The notes beneath the pieces were generated by a model, which was given only the letters and a program-made list of their open reading frames with translations, was not told the origin of the DNA and did not search any database. A stretch of 64,000 bases of DNA from contig NZ_LRRR01000008.1 in the NCBI RefSeq assembly GCF_001691415.1, positions 62,001-126,000 on the forward strand, read 5' to 3'. The position numbers were made by a program, and so were the translations under genes. The stretch's first letter is position 1; every line of letters begins with the position of its first letter. Below, one piece after another: positions 37,710 through 46,241 of this stretch. Source of the stretch: Pararhodobacter sp. CCB-MM2 (GTDB lineage Bacteria; Pseudomonadota; Alphaproteobacteria; Rhodobacterales; Rhodobacteraceae).

Positions 37710-38329
37710 CCCGGTCGCGCGAAGAGATGGAACTGGATCTGCCGTTCCTGGTGAATGGAACTCTGTCCGACGCCGAGCGGGCCGAGCTGGAATTCCTGCT
37801 GGCCGAAGACCCGCAACTGGCCGCCGAGCGTGATGCGCTGGCCGTGATCCGCGCCGAGATGCAGGCCGAGGACATTGGCTCGCCCGGTGAGTTCGGCCTG
37901 GCCCGGCTGATGCGCGATGTCGACCGTGAAACGGCAGCTGCGCCTGTCGCCCCGGCGTCGACTGTCGCCCGCTTCCCCGGCCGCAACCGGATGTGGCAGG
38001 CCGTGGCTGCCGTGGCCGTGATCGGTCTTGTGGCACAGGCCTATTTCGTTCGCCCGCCTGCAAATGTGGAGATCAACGTCGCGCCCGCCGGCTATGTCAT
38101 GGCCGGGGCCGAGAGCGCGGGTGCGCTGCTGGTGGCCTTCCGCCCCGGCGCCACTGAGGCGCAGATCCGTGACCTTTTGCTGAGAGCCGAGTTGGAGATC
38201 GTCGCCGGCCCGTCCTCGTTGGGGCTGTACCGTCTGGATGTGCTGGATGGCGCGGCGCTGGATGCGGCGGCCCGTTCGCTGCGCGCGGCCGACGATATTG
38301 TGGAGAGTGTGGAGAATGTTCAGAACTGA
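37706..38329 (+). CDS. Transmembrane anti-sigma factor with propeptide-like outer domain
   Basis: 207 residues. Residues 1-90 are the acidic sigma-binding part (MELDLPFLVNGTLSDAERAE is typical of anti-sigma N-termini); one membrane helix lies at about 97-115. The outer part (138-205), with LLVAFRPGATEAQIRDLLLR, IVAGPSSLGLYRLDV and ending DIVESVENVQN, has the pattern of N-terminal prodomains of secreted subtilases (fervidolysin type). No zinc motif (HxxxCxxC) is present. The next gene, overlapping by 14 bp, encodes a subtilase, which suggests that the outer domain binds it. The prodomain similarity is pattern-based and should be tested. Confidence 0.8.
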   Translation: MTRSREEMELDLPFLVNGTLSDAERAELEFLLAEDPQLAAERDALAVIRAEMQAEDIGSPGEFGLARLMRDVDRETAAAPVAPASTVARFPGRNRMWQAVAAVAVIGLVAQAYFVRPPANVEINVAPAGYVMAGAESAGALLVAFRPGATEAQIRDLLLRAELEIVAGPSSLGLYRLDVLDGAALDAAARSLRAADDIVESVENVQN

Positions 38330-39578
38330 CCTACGGGCGGCAGGCCGGGGGCTGATCGCGGCGGGGCTGCTGGTGGTGGCGTCGGTCGTGTCTGCTTCGG
38401 CGCAGAACGGCGAGTATCCAGAGTATCCGGAATACGGCTATGACGAACCCGGCGGTTACGAGCGGCCCCAGGTGCCTGGTCAAGGCCGCGCACCGCGCGT
38501 TCAACGCACGGAAGGCGCGCGCTATGAATGGATCGTGGTCGGGCCCGCCGGCGAGGGCGCTGCCGTGGCCGCCGTCATCGACGCCGCAGGGGGATCGGTC
38601 ATCCGCGCGACCGAGTTGCCGAACCTTGGTGACACCACAACCATCGCAACCTTCCCCACCGAAGCCGCACGTCGGCAGGCGCAGGCGGAGCTCACGCTGC
38701 AGGCGCCGGACTCATCGCTTTCCTGGCACCATCTGTATAACTTCGCCCAGTCGACCCCGCGCATCTACGCACCGGCGCTGATCGGCGATACGGCGCCTGA
38801 CGCAGCGACGGGTGCAGGGCGCTGCCGGTTGCCGCGGCCGATGACCATCGGCATGATCGACGGCCCGGTCAACACCGACCACCCGGCCTTGCGTGGCGTC
38901 AACGTCACCTTCGAGACCTTGGTCACCAGCAACAACCTGCCGTCCGAGGATCACGCAACGGCCGTCGCTGCCCTGCTGGTTGGCGAAGACCCGTCCGGGC
39001 TGTTGTCCGGCTTTGCCCGCGGCGCTCGTCTGCACGCGATTTCCGTCTTTGCCGAGCGTGAGCAGGGCGAGGAAGCCTCGGTCGAACGGATCGCTCAGGC
39101 CATCGACCGGCTGGCGGGGCGGGGCGTTCGTCTCATCAACCTGTCGATTGCCGGGCCTGAGAATGCGGCGCTGGGCCGGGCCATTTCCGCTGCGGCGGCG
39201 CGGGGGATCGTGCTGGTCGCGGCCTCGGGCAATGATCGCCGCCCGGTCGTCGCCTGGCCGGCGGCCGCGCCCGAGGTGATCGCCGTCACCGCCGTGGACG
39301 CGGGCAGACGCTTGTTCCGTCGGGCCAACACCGGGGCAGAACTGGAATTCTCGGCCCCCGGCGTCGACATCTACGCCGCCCGGGCGCGCGGGGCTGGCTA
39401 TGTCAGCGGCACATCCTTCGCCGCGCCGATCGTCACCGCGCTGGCGGCGCGCCACATGGCGGCGGGCCGTGGTTCCGCTGCGGCCATCCGGGGGGCGCTG
39501 CGGGCCGGCGTCGAACCCCTCGGCCCAGGCGCGCGCAACACCGATTTCGGTTACGGGCTGGTGCAGGGCGGCTGCTGA
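38316..39578 (+). CDS. Secreted subtilisin-like serine protease (S8 family)
   Basis: 420 residues. A signal peptide (GLIAAGLLVVASVVSASAQ, cut near residue 30) leads to a Tyr/Pro/Glu repeat (EYPEYPEYGYDEPGGYE), a prodomain-like stretch (about 70-160) and the catalytic domain. The triad is Asp182 (MTIGMIDGPVNTDHP), His213 (SEDHATAVAALL) and Ser367 (SGTSFAAPIV); oxyanion Asn is in VAASGNDRRPVV. The His region reads DHATAVA rather than the classic HGTHVAG. The start at 38316 lies inside the anti-sigma gene, so the three genes form one operon. Confidence 0.9.
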   Translation: MFRTDLRAAGRGLIAAGLLVVASVVSASAQNGEYPEYPEYGYDEPGGYERPQVPGQGRAPRVQRTEGARYEWIVVGPAGEGAAVAAVIDAAGGSVIRATELPNLGDTTTIATFPTEAARRQAQAELTLQAPDSSLSWHHLYNFAQSTPRIYAPALIGDTAPDAATGAGRCRLPRPMTIGMIDGPVNTDHPALRGVNVTFETLVTSNNLPSEDHATAVAALLVGEDPSGLLSGFARGARLHAISVFAEREQGEEASVERIAQAIDRLAGRGVRLINLSIAGPENAALGRAISAAAARGIVLVAASGNDRRPVVAWPAAAPEVIAVTAVDAGRRLFRRANTGAELEFSAPGVDIYAARARGAGYVSGTSFAAPIVTALAARHMAAGRGSAAAIRGALRAGVEPLGPGARNTDFGYGLVQGGC

Positions 39579-39604
39579 GGCCGCGCGCATGATCTTGCCG
39601 ATAG

Positions 39605-39636
39605 GGGCCGTGGGAGGGACTCCCGCGGCCCTTTTT
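39605..39636 (+). terminator. Terminator of the sigma/anti-sigma/protease operon
   Basis: Stem GGGCCGTGGGAG / CTCCCGCGGCCC (12 bp, one wobble pair), loop GGA, then TTTTT (39632-39636). Confidence 0.85.
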
Positions 39637-39813
39637 CCTGCCCCTGTCGCGCGTCTGTCATCTGTTCGGAGAATCTTTGAACCGGGGCGTACCCTCGTGC
39701 GACCTATAGCTACAATGCGCAGGGCCCGCAGGCTCAGGACAGCTGCCTGACCCCGGATTTTCCCTCGTTTCCGTCGGTGCCGGCGCTGCCATTGTCCGAC
39801 TGTCCCATACCTG
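39637..39813 (+). other. Non-coding segment between two terminators
   Basis: About 180 bp enclosed by intrinsic terminators on the same strand. One frame is open from about 39690 through the second terminator but has no ATG, GTG or TTG after its upstream stop. The layout fits a short independent transcript or a decayed gene end. Together with 39842-39954 it makes up the 376-bp gap before the next gene; no other feature was found. Confidence 0.35.
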
Positions 39814-39841
39814 CCCCGGAGCTTGCTCCGGGGTCTTTTTT
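39814..39841 (+). terminator. Second intrinsic terminator
   Basis: CCCCGGAGC TT GCTCCGGGG (39814-39833), a perfect 9-bp stem followed by TCTTTTTTT. No gene lies between it and the previous terminator. Confidence 0.85.
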
Positions 39842-39954
39842 TGCGCTTCTCCTGCCGGCAATTTTCTTTTGAACCCGAGGGGGCAGCCGCGCGACCCATG
39901 ATCAGTTCCCAACGCTCAATCTTTTCAACCACGCAATTCTATAGGAGCCAGATC

Positions 39955-40452
39955 ATGAAAGCCCGCCTCGTTGCCCTCGTCGCTACCCTAGCCCTGTCGC
40001 CTGTCGCCACTTCGTTCGTGTCGGCCCAGACCCCTCGCCTTTTGCTGCCCGGTCAGCATGCCATCCAACCCGGTCCGCAAGTGTTGGTGCCCGGCGTGCG
40101 CGCTTGCGTCGACCTCGGCGTCGACATGAGCGTCAATGCGGCGCACGACCGTGACGGGCAGTCGACCTTTACAGTCACGTTGACCAATACTTCGTCGATC
40201 AATTTTGTCAGTTCGAACGGGCTGCAATGGGTCGATGTGTCTATCACCAGCGCTTTTGGTGCGACCGAAGCGGTGCAGCTGCCTTTCACCCAGCTTAACG
40301 CGGGTCAGTCCCGTACCTGGAGCGTCGCGCGTCAAGGCAGCGGCTGGCAAGGGCAGGCGAGCCTGTACATGAGCCCTATCACCCGTACCGACGGTAATCT
40401 GCGGAACAATGAGTGCAATGGCGGCAATAACTCGGATTCCGCCGCCGTTTGA
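39955..40452 (+). CDS. Small secreted protein of unknown function
   Basis: 165 residues with a Sec signal (MKARLVALVATLALSPVATS, cleavage after SAQ near residue 26). The mature part has a beta-rich look with many Thr/Ser/Asn and two Cys (RACVDLG and NNECNGG), suggesting one disulfide; a DUF11/CARDB-like fold is possible but unproven. AGGAG precedes the start by 7 nt. Its less GC-rich codon use and location after the protease operon suggest it may be a secreted partner or substrate of that protease; this is only positional. Confidence 0.7.
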   Translation: MKARLVALVATLALSPVATSFVSAQTPRLLLPGQHAIQPGPQVLVPGVRACVDLGVDMSVNAAHDRDGQSTFTVTLTNTSSINFVSSNGLQWVDVSITSAFGATEAVQLPFTQLNAGQSRTWSVARQGSGWQGQASLYMSPITRTDGNLRNNECNGGNNSDSAAV

Positions 40453-40490
40453 ACCTCAACCAACTGAGACAGGGCTGTCTTGATACGATC

Positions 40491-40516
40491 CGCCGCCATC
40501 AACCTTGATGGCGGCG
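40491..40516. repeat. Perfect 12-bp inverted repeat
   Basis: CGCCGCCATCAA CC TTGATGGCGGCG, a perfect stem with a 2-nt spacer, 38 bp after the secreted-protein stop. No T-run follows on either strand. Confidence 0.7.
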
Positions 40517-40737
40517 ATCTGCATGAGCATGACGCCAGAGTGGCAGAGCCTGCGACCCGACTGAAAAAAGATCACGCTTCTCGCATTTTCTTTGAACCCA
40601 TCAGGCGGCTTGTCCGACCTACCAACATAGAAAGCGGACGATCCGCGCAAGACATTGAAGTGACGTACGATTTTCCCGGCATTCTTTCACGGGATTTCAT
40701 GACCAAACCTTAGATCTGATCGTTTAAGCACCCACGG

Positions 40738-40766
40738 CGCCCCGGTTTCCACCGGGGCGTCTTTTT
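40738..40766 (+). terminator. Intrinsic terminator before metY
   Basis: CGCCCCGG TTTCCA CCGGGGCG (40738-40759) followed by TCTTTTTG. The transcript it ends is unclear: the nearest plus-strand gene stops 286 bp upstream. Confidence 0.8.
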
Positions 40767-40975
40767 GTCCGACGGGAAGGACGATCTGTCGACCAAGGCG
40801 TCTCGCACCGGAAAGATCACCCTGACGGCGCCGGCCCGCGCGAACGCCCTCCCGCCGGATGTCGCCAGGACGAAACCCTGTTCATCGGCCTCGCACGGCG
40901 CGGCTATCCGGCTCTGTTGCTTGCCCTCCTGCGATGGCTTAGCGTCCGGCGCAGTTTGTCAGAGGGAGGCATTTC

Positions 40976-42259
40976 ATGACTCAGGATATCGGTTTCGACA
41001 CCCTTCAGATCCACGCCGGCGCACGGCCCGATCCGGCCACCGGCGCGCGTCAGGTGCCGATCTACCAGACCACCGCCTATGTCTTCCGCGATGCCGATCA
41101 CGCGGCCGCGCTTTTCAACCTGCAGGAGGTGGGCTACATCTATTCCCGCCTCACCAACCCGACCGTTGCCGCGCTGGGCGAGCGTCTGGCCGCGCTGGAA
41201 GGCGGCGTGGGCGCGGTCTGCACCTCGTCGGGCCATGCCGCGCAGCTGATGGCGCTGTACCCGCTGATGGGGCCGGGCAAGAACATCGTCGCCTCGACCC
41301 GCCTCTATGGGGGCACGATCACCCAGTTCACGCAGGTGTTCAAACGTTTCGGCTGGTCCTGCACCTTCGTCGACACCGATGACCTCGCCGCTGTCGAGGC
41401 CGCCATCGACGACAACACCCGCGCCCTGTTCTGCGAGACGATCGCCAACCCCGGCGGCTATGTCTCGGACATCCCGGCGCTGGCGGCGATTGCCGACAAG
41501 CACGGCATCCCGCTCGTCGTCGACAACACCACCGCGACGCCCTATCTGGCCAAGCCCATCGAGATGGGCGCGACCTTGGTGGTGCATTCGACCACCAAAT
41601 ACCTGACCGGCAATGGCACGGTCACCGGCGGCGCGATCATCGATTCGGGCAAGTTCAACTGGTCGAACGGCAAATTCCCCTCGCTGGCCGAGCCGGAGCC
41701 CGCCTATCACGGCCTGAAGTTCCATGAGACCTTCGGCGCGCTGGCCTATACCTTCTTCGGCATCGCCATCGGTCTGCGCGACCTCGGCATGACGATGAAC
41801 CCGCAGGCCGCGCATTACACGCTGATGGGCATCGAGACCCTGAGCCTGCGCATGCAAAAGCACGTCGCCAACGCCGGCAAGGTCGCGGCCTGGCTGGAGA
41901 CGCATCCGGCGGTCGAAGCAGTCACCTATCCCGGCCTCGACAGCTCGCCCTACAAGGCGCGGGCCGAGAAGCTGCTGCCGAAAGGCGCGGGCGCGCTGTT
42001 CACCGTGGCGCTGAAGGGGGGCTACGAGGCCTGCGTGAAGATGGTCGATTCGCTGGAGCTGTTCAGCCATGTCGCCAACCTCGGCGATGCGCGTAGTTTG
42101 ATCATCCATTCGGCCTCGACCACGCACCGCCAGCTGACGCCGGAACAGCAGGTGGCTGCCGGTGCCGCGCCGAACGTGGTGCGTCTGTCCATCGGGATCG
42201 AGGATGGCGAGGACATCATCGCCGATCTGGCACAGGCGCTGGACAAAGCCTCGGCTTAA
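40976..42259 (+). CDS. metY: O-acetylhomoserine aminocarboxypropyltransferase (sulfhydrylase)
   Basis: 427 residues, Cys/Met-metabolism PLP family. N-terminal FDTLQIHAGARPDPATGARQ, the Tyr/Arg pair in YIYSRLTNPTV, and the PLP lysine in VVHSTTKYLTGNG are all as in MetY/OAH sulfhydrylase, which is longer than MetB/MetC (about 390). It makes homocysteine from O-acetylhomoserine and sulfide. GAGGGAGG precedes the start. Single gene with its own terminator. Confidence 0.93.
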   Translation: MTQDIGFDTLQIHAGARPDPATGARQVPIYQTTAYVFRDADHAAALFNLQEVGYIYSRLTNPTVAALGERLAALEGGVGAVCTSSGHAAQLMALYPLMGPGKNIVASTRLYGGTITQFTQVFKRFGWSCTFVDTDDLAAVEAAIDDNTRALFCETIANPGGYVSDIPALAAIADKHGIPLVVDNTTATPYLAKPIEMGATLVVHSTTKYLTGNGTVTGGAIIDSGKFNWSNGKFPSLAEPEPAYHGLKFHETFGALAYTFFGIAIGLRDLGMTMNPQAAHYTLMGIETLSLRMQKHVANAGKVAAWLETHPAVEAVTYPGLDSSPYKARAEKLLPKGAGALFTVALKGGYEACVKMVDSLELFSHVANLGDARSLIIHSASTTHRQLTPEQQVAAGAAPNVVRLSIGIEDGEDIIADLAQALDKASA

Positions 42260-42296
42260 ATCCGCGTGCTGACAGCTTTTTGACCGATGAATTGTG

Positions 42297-42324
42297 GCCC
42301 GGCAGCATCACTGCCGGGCTTTTT
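42297..42324 (+). terminator. Terminator of metY
   Basis: GCCCGGCAG CATCA CTGCCGGGC (42297-42319) followed by TTTTTG. Confidence 0.9.
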
Positions 42325-42412
42325 GTTTTCATCGGCGGATTCCTGCTATACGCATGGTTAAGCACGAGCCGGTGACTCGGCTCATCCCCGGTGGCTGTGA
42401 TAAACGCGCGGT

Positions 42413-45400
42413 ATGAAACCAAATTTCGCCCTGAAGCTGTCCAATGACGGCGTCGAGCTGCTCCATCGTGCCTCCGGCGGCTGGTCCCCGGTGGGGTCGG
42501 TGGATTTCGAGAATGACGATGTGGCCCAGGCCTGTGCCGATTTGGTTGCCAAAGCCGAATCGCTGGAGCCGGGTGGCCTGCGCACCAAGCTGGTGCTGCC
42601 TGACTCAGAGGTCCGCTATACCTCGATCGTCGCGCCCGGACCGACCGATGAAGCCCGGCGCTTCCAGATCGAAGACGAGATCGAGCGCCTGACGCCCTAT
42701 CGGATCGAGGAACTGGCCTATGACTGGTCGGTCGAGGACGATTACGCGCTGGTGGTGATCGCCGCGCGTGAGACCCTGATCGAGGCCGAGACCTTCGCCG
42801 ATGGCTACGGGTTTAACCCGGTGGCTTTCGTGGCGCAGCCCGAGCCCGGCCAGTTCGGCGGCGAGCCCTTCTTCGGCGAGACGATGGTGGCGCCGACGCT
42901 GCTGCCCGCGGGCAAGCACGTGCAGCCGGATGCCGAGCCGATCCGCATCCTGCGCAACAAGCCCGCCAAGGCCGCAGCCCCGGTCGCGGAAGTGCCGAAA
43001 GCTGAGCCCAAGGCGGAACCGACGCCTGAGCCCAAGCCGGCTGAGGCCCCGAAGGCCGAGGTCGCCAAGCCTGAAGCCAAACCGGCCACGCCTGAGGCCC
43101 CCAAGGCCGAGCCGAAAGCCGAAGCCCCGACGAGCACTCCCGCCACCGCACCCGCGCAGCCGAAGGTCGCCATCGGATCCGCCGCCGCGGCGACCGAGCG
43201 TCGTCCGTCGCCGCGCGCCATCCCGAACGGCATTCCCGGCCTCGGCGGGGTTCCCGTCCCGGCCGAGCCCGAGGGCATGGGCGCCCGCGTTGGCAGCCTC
43301 GTGCGTCGGATGGGCACCCGCCTGCGCCGCGAACAGGCCGAAGCCGCGCGGGAAGAGGCTGCCGCCGTCCCGCAGCGCCCTGCTGCCGCCGGGCCTCTGC
43401 CCGATGATATCCCGCCCGCCCCGCCGGGTCTGAAAGGCGCCGCGACCTTCTCGCCCGCCAAGCCCTCCGACACGCCGCCGGCCCGTCCGGCCGGTGCGGG
43501 GCCGTCTCCGGTGCTGTCCGCAAAGCCGGTGCCCACGGGCGATGACACCCCGGCTCCGGCCTTCAGCCATCGTGCGCCGACCGCAGCCAAGACCGAGCCC
43601 GGCAAGGCTTCGACCACGCCCGCCCCGCGCCCGGCGCCCGGCGTGGCTCCGAAGGTCGAGACGCCGAAGCCGGTCGACGCCAAGGCCGACGCTCCCGCGT
43701 CCGAGGCGAAGGCTGCCGATCCGAAGCCCGAGCAGGAAGGCGCAAAGTCCGACGTCTCCAAATCCGACGGTGCCGTCGCCTTCTCGACCCGCCGCCGCGC
43801 CCCGAGCGAGCCTGCACCGCGCCCGGCACCGACCGCCGCGACGCCTGCGGCCCGTCCGGTGCCGCGTCCCGTCATCGCCTCGACCAGCGACGCCCCGAAG
43901 GCCGAGGCCAACCCGGGCGGCCGCATCGCCGTGCTGCCCGGCAGCAAGGAAGAAACCGGCCCGAACCGCCTGATGGCGCGCGCCCGTGCGGCCTTCGCCG
44001 GTGCCGGCGCCAGCGCCGCGGCGGGGGCTGCGACGCTGAAAGCGCGCCGCGCCGAAAAGGCCGCCGCGCCGGTTACCCCGACCGAGGATGCGACCACGGC
44101 GCCGTTGGCTGCTGGAGGCAAGAACCGCCGTCCCGCACCGCCCGAGGCCATCGTCGCCTCCTCGCGCCCGCCTGCGACCGAAAGCGAGAAGAACCGCGAA
44201 GCCGAAGCGCTGACCATCTTCGGCGCGCGCGGAACGCAGCGCAGCTCGGGCGGGATGGCGCGCCGGGGCCTGATGGCGGCCGGGGGCGCATTGCTCCTGC
44301 TGGTCGCCGTGGCGATCTGGGCCGTCTATTTCTCGGGCGGCACCGACAACACGCAGCTTGCCGCCAATGCGCCTGTCGAGGCCCCGCTTGAACAGGGGGC
44401 TCTGGCGCAGATCGAGGCGCCGTCGACTCTGGCCGAGGCCGGGTCTTCGGACAGCATCGTGCCGCCTGCTCTGTCGGGCCCGGCCACGCCGGAAGACGCT
44501 GGAGTAGTGGCGGGTGACGAGACCGTTGGCGAACTGGCCGCGACGGAACCCGAAGAGCCTGTGACCGCGCCGGAAACCACCGATCCGGACCAGATGCTGG
44601 AAACGCTGGTGCAGGAAGCGCTGCAAGAAGCGCTGCCGGCCGATGCGCTGCCCGATGGTGGCGCCCCGGCAGAGGTTGCCGCGACCGAAACCGCCCCGGA
44701 AACGGCTGCGCCCGAGGTTGTCGAAGCCCCGGCGACGGAAACCGCTGATGCGGCGGCTGAAACGGCTCTCGCACAGGCCGAGCCTGATGCGGGCACCGCC
44801 GTCGAGGGGGAACCACAGGCCGGTGGCGCGCCCGAGGCCGTGGCCGCAACCCCGGCCAGCGAAGCGCCCGATCTGGCCAGTGCCGCAACGCCGGAACAGC
44901 GCCTGTCGCTGCCGAGCCAGATCTCGGTTCCGTCGGTCAGCGAAACCGCCTTCGTCACCCCGGCTCCGCCGCCGCCCTATGGCACCGAATTCACCTTCGA
45001 TGACCGCGGTCTGGTCGAGGCCACGCCGGACGGCGCGCTGACCCCGTCGGGTGTCACCGTCTACGCCGGTCGTCCCGAGGTGGCCCCGGCGCCGCGTCCG
45101 GGCACCGTGCTGGCCCCGGTGGCTGAGCCTGCGCCCGCGCCCGAGGAAACGGCCCCCGCGGAAACGGTTGAAGCCGCGCCGGAAGCCGTGGTCGCCCCGG
45201 AACCCTCGACCGAACCGGTCGCCGCCGCCATTGAGAGCGCGATTGCCGAAGCGGTGGGTGGAGATGCTGCCGGCGCCGTGGCCGCGCCCGAGACGCCTGC
45301 TGTCCCCGATGACACCCCGCGTGCCGATCCCGCGCTGGCCGAGTTCCGCCCGCTGCCGCGGCCTGAGCGGATCAGCGCCATCGGTGAACAGCTTGAGGCC

Positions 45401-46171
45401 GAGCGCGCCGCGCAGCAGCCGCAAGAGGAACCCGCCCCGGCGCTGCCCGACGAGCCGACGATCGATGGCGACCAAGCCGCGCTGACGGGGGGCGACGACG
45501 CGACGTTGATCGCCGCGGCCTCGACCGCCGGCGCCATTGCGCCTGCGAATGCCGCCGCGACGCGGGCCAGCGACAGCACGCCGGTGACCGAATTGGCCGC
45601 GCTGGATGGCGCCGCGCTGGACGAGACCGCCGTCGATGGCACCACGCCGGGTGGTCTGGCCCTGTCGGGCTTCCGCCCGCAGCGCCGTCCCACGGACCTG
45701 GTGCCTGAGGGCGCGCCGGCCGCTGCGACCGACACAACCGAGGCGGACAGCGAGCCGGAAATCGACCTCGCCGGTGCCACGCCTGAGGCTGTTGCCGCCT
45801 CGCCGGTGCCGGGCGAGCGTCCGGGCGACATCGCCGAGCGCGCGCGTGAGATCCTCGCCTCGGCGGCCAGCACCGCGCCGGCACCTGCCGCGCCGGCCGC
45901 AACCGGCTCGCGTGAGCCGTCGATCCCGACCTCAGCCAGCGTGGCCGAACAGGCGACCGATGAGAACGCGATCCGCCTGCGCGACGTGAACCTCATCGGC
46001 GTCTTCGGATCCGAGAACGACCGTCGGGCGCTGGTGCGTCTGGCCAGTGGTCGCGTGGTACGTCTGCGCGTCGGCGACCGGCTGGAAGGCGGTCAGGTCG
46101 CCGCTATCGGTGAGAGCGAGCTGCGCTACGTCGTCCGGGGCCGCAACGAGGTTCTGCGCATCGGCGGCTGA
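42413..46171 (+). CDS. Large Pro/Ala-rich membrane scaffold with GspL/PilM-like N-terminus and GspC/PilP-like C-terminus
   Basis: 1252 residues. Residues 1-180 (FALKLSNDGVELLHR, KLVLPDSEVRYTSIVAPG, FQIEDEIERLTPYRIEELAY) resemble the cytoplasmic actin-like part of GspL/PilM. A Pro/Ala/Lys/Glu-rich linker (185-600) leads to one membrane helix (about 620-642), then an acidic Ala/Pro/Glu outer region (650-1180). The last 65 residues (DVNLIGVFGSENDRRALVRL, VGDRLEGGQVAAIGE) match the homology-region pattern of GspC/PilP. Rhodobacteraceae homologues are usually annotated as hypothetical or Meckel syndrome-like. No other secretion or pilus genes are nearby. It looks like a single-protein bridge across the envelope. 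Confidence 0.8.
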   Translation: MKPNFALKLSNDGVELLHRASGGWSPVGSVDFENDDVAQACADLVAKAESLEPGGLRTKLVLPDSEVRYTSIVAPGPTDEARRFQIEDEIERLTPYRIEELAYDWSVEDDYALVVIAARETLIEAETFADGYGFNPVAFVAQPEPGQFGGEPFFGETMVAPTLLPAGKHVQPDAEPIRILRNKPAKAAAPVAEVPKAEPKAEPTPEPKPAEAPKAEVAKPEAKPATPEAPKAEPKAEAPTSTPATAPAQPKVAIGSAAAATERRPSPRAIPNGIPGLGGVPVPAEPEGMGARVGSLVRRMGTRLRREQAEAAREEAAAVPQRPAAAGPLPDDIPPAPPGLKGAATFSPAKPSDTPPARPAGAGPSPVLSAKPVPTGDDTPAPAFSHRAPTAAKTEPGKASTTPAPRPAPGVAPKVETPKPVDAKADAPASEAKAADPKPEQEGAKSDVSKSDGAVAFSTRRRAPSEPAPRPAPTAATPAARPVPRPVIASTSDAPKAEANPGGRIAVLPGSKEETGPNRLMARARAAFAGAGASAAAGAATLKARRAEKAAAPVTPTEDATTAPLAAGGKNRRPAPPEAIVASSRPPATESEKNREAEALTIFGARGTQRSSGGMARRGLMAAGGALLLLVAVAIWAVYFSGGTDNTQLAANAPVEAPLEQGALAQIEAPSTLAEAGSSDSIVPPALSGPATPEDAGVVAGDETVGELAATEPEEPVTAPETTDPDQMLETLVQEALQEALPADALPDGGAPAEVAATETAPETAAPEVVEAPATETADAAAETALAQAEPDAGTAVEGEPQAGGAPEAVAATPASEAPDLASAATPEQRLSLPSQISVPSVSETAFVTPAPPPPYGTEFTFDDRGLVEATPDGALTPSGVTVYAGRPEVAPAPRPGTVLAPVAEPAPAPEETAPAETVEAAPEAVVAPEPSTEPVAAAIESAIAEAVGGDAAGAVAAPETPAVPDDTPRADPALAEFRPLPRPERISAIGEQLEAERAAQQPQEEPAPALPDEPTIDGDQAALTGGDDATLIAAASTAGAIAPANAAATRASDSTPVTELAALDGAALDETAVDGTTPGGLALSGFRPQRRPTDLVPEGAPAAATDTTEADSEPEIDLAGATPEAVAASPVPGERPGDIAERAREILASAASTAPAPAAPAATGSREPSIPTSASVAEQATDENAIRLRDVNLIGVFGSENDRRALVRLASGRVVRLRVGDRLEGGQVAAIGESELRYVVRGRNEVLRIGG

Positions 46172-46190
46172 TCCGTGTCACAGGTCATGG

Positions 46191-46222
46191 AAAAAGGGCG
46201 CTCCTTGCGGGGCGCCCTTTTT
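46191..46222. terminator. Bidirectional terminator between the scaffold gene and rnd
   Basis: AAAAAGGGCGC / GCGCCCTTTTT, a perfect 11-bp stem with a 10-nt loop. It gives a T-run on both strands and serves the two convergent genes. Confidence 0.9.
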
Positions 46223-46241
46223 CTATGGGTGATGGGCAGGG

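Larger units (their letters stand above)
40453..40975. other. Long intergenic region before metY
   Basis: 523 bp. It holds a perfect 12-bp hairpin (40491-40516) and an intrinsic terminator (40738-40766). The part from 40540 to 40720 is clearly AT-richer than the rest of the window. Short frames on each strand lack ribosome sites and family features. The last 200 bp should contain the metY promoter; I see no recognised SAM-type riboswitch there. Confidence 0.5.

Noticed and set aside
39690..39840. Open frame running through the second terminator
   Set aside because: No canonical start codon after its upstream stop, and it reads through a strong hairpin.
40456..40713. Short frames on both strands between the secreted protein and metY
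   Set aside because: No ribosome site, no family features, and one begins with TTG inside the perfect hairpin region.
40767..40975. Possible SAM or SAH riboswitch upstream of metY
   Set aside because: I could not match the conserved core of SAM-II, SAM-V or SAH riboswitches by eye; a covariance-model scan would settle it.
42950..44250. Apparent tandem DNA repeats (GCCCAAGGCC-like)
   Set aside because: They follow codons for the Pro-Lys-Ala-Glu linker and are irregular in length; protein low complexity, not a CRISPR or satellite array.
42605..45475. 956-codon minus-strand frame over the scaffold gene
   Set aside because: Arg/Gly/Phe-rich antisense shadow of a low-complexity Pro/Ala coding region.
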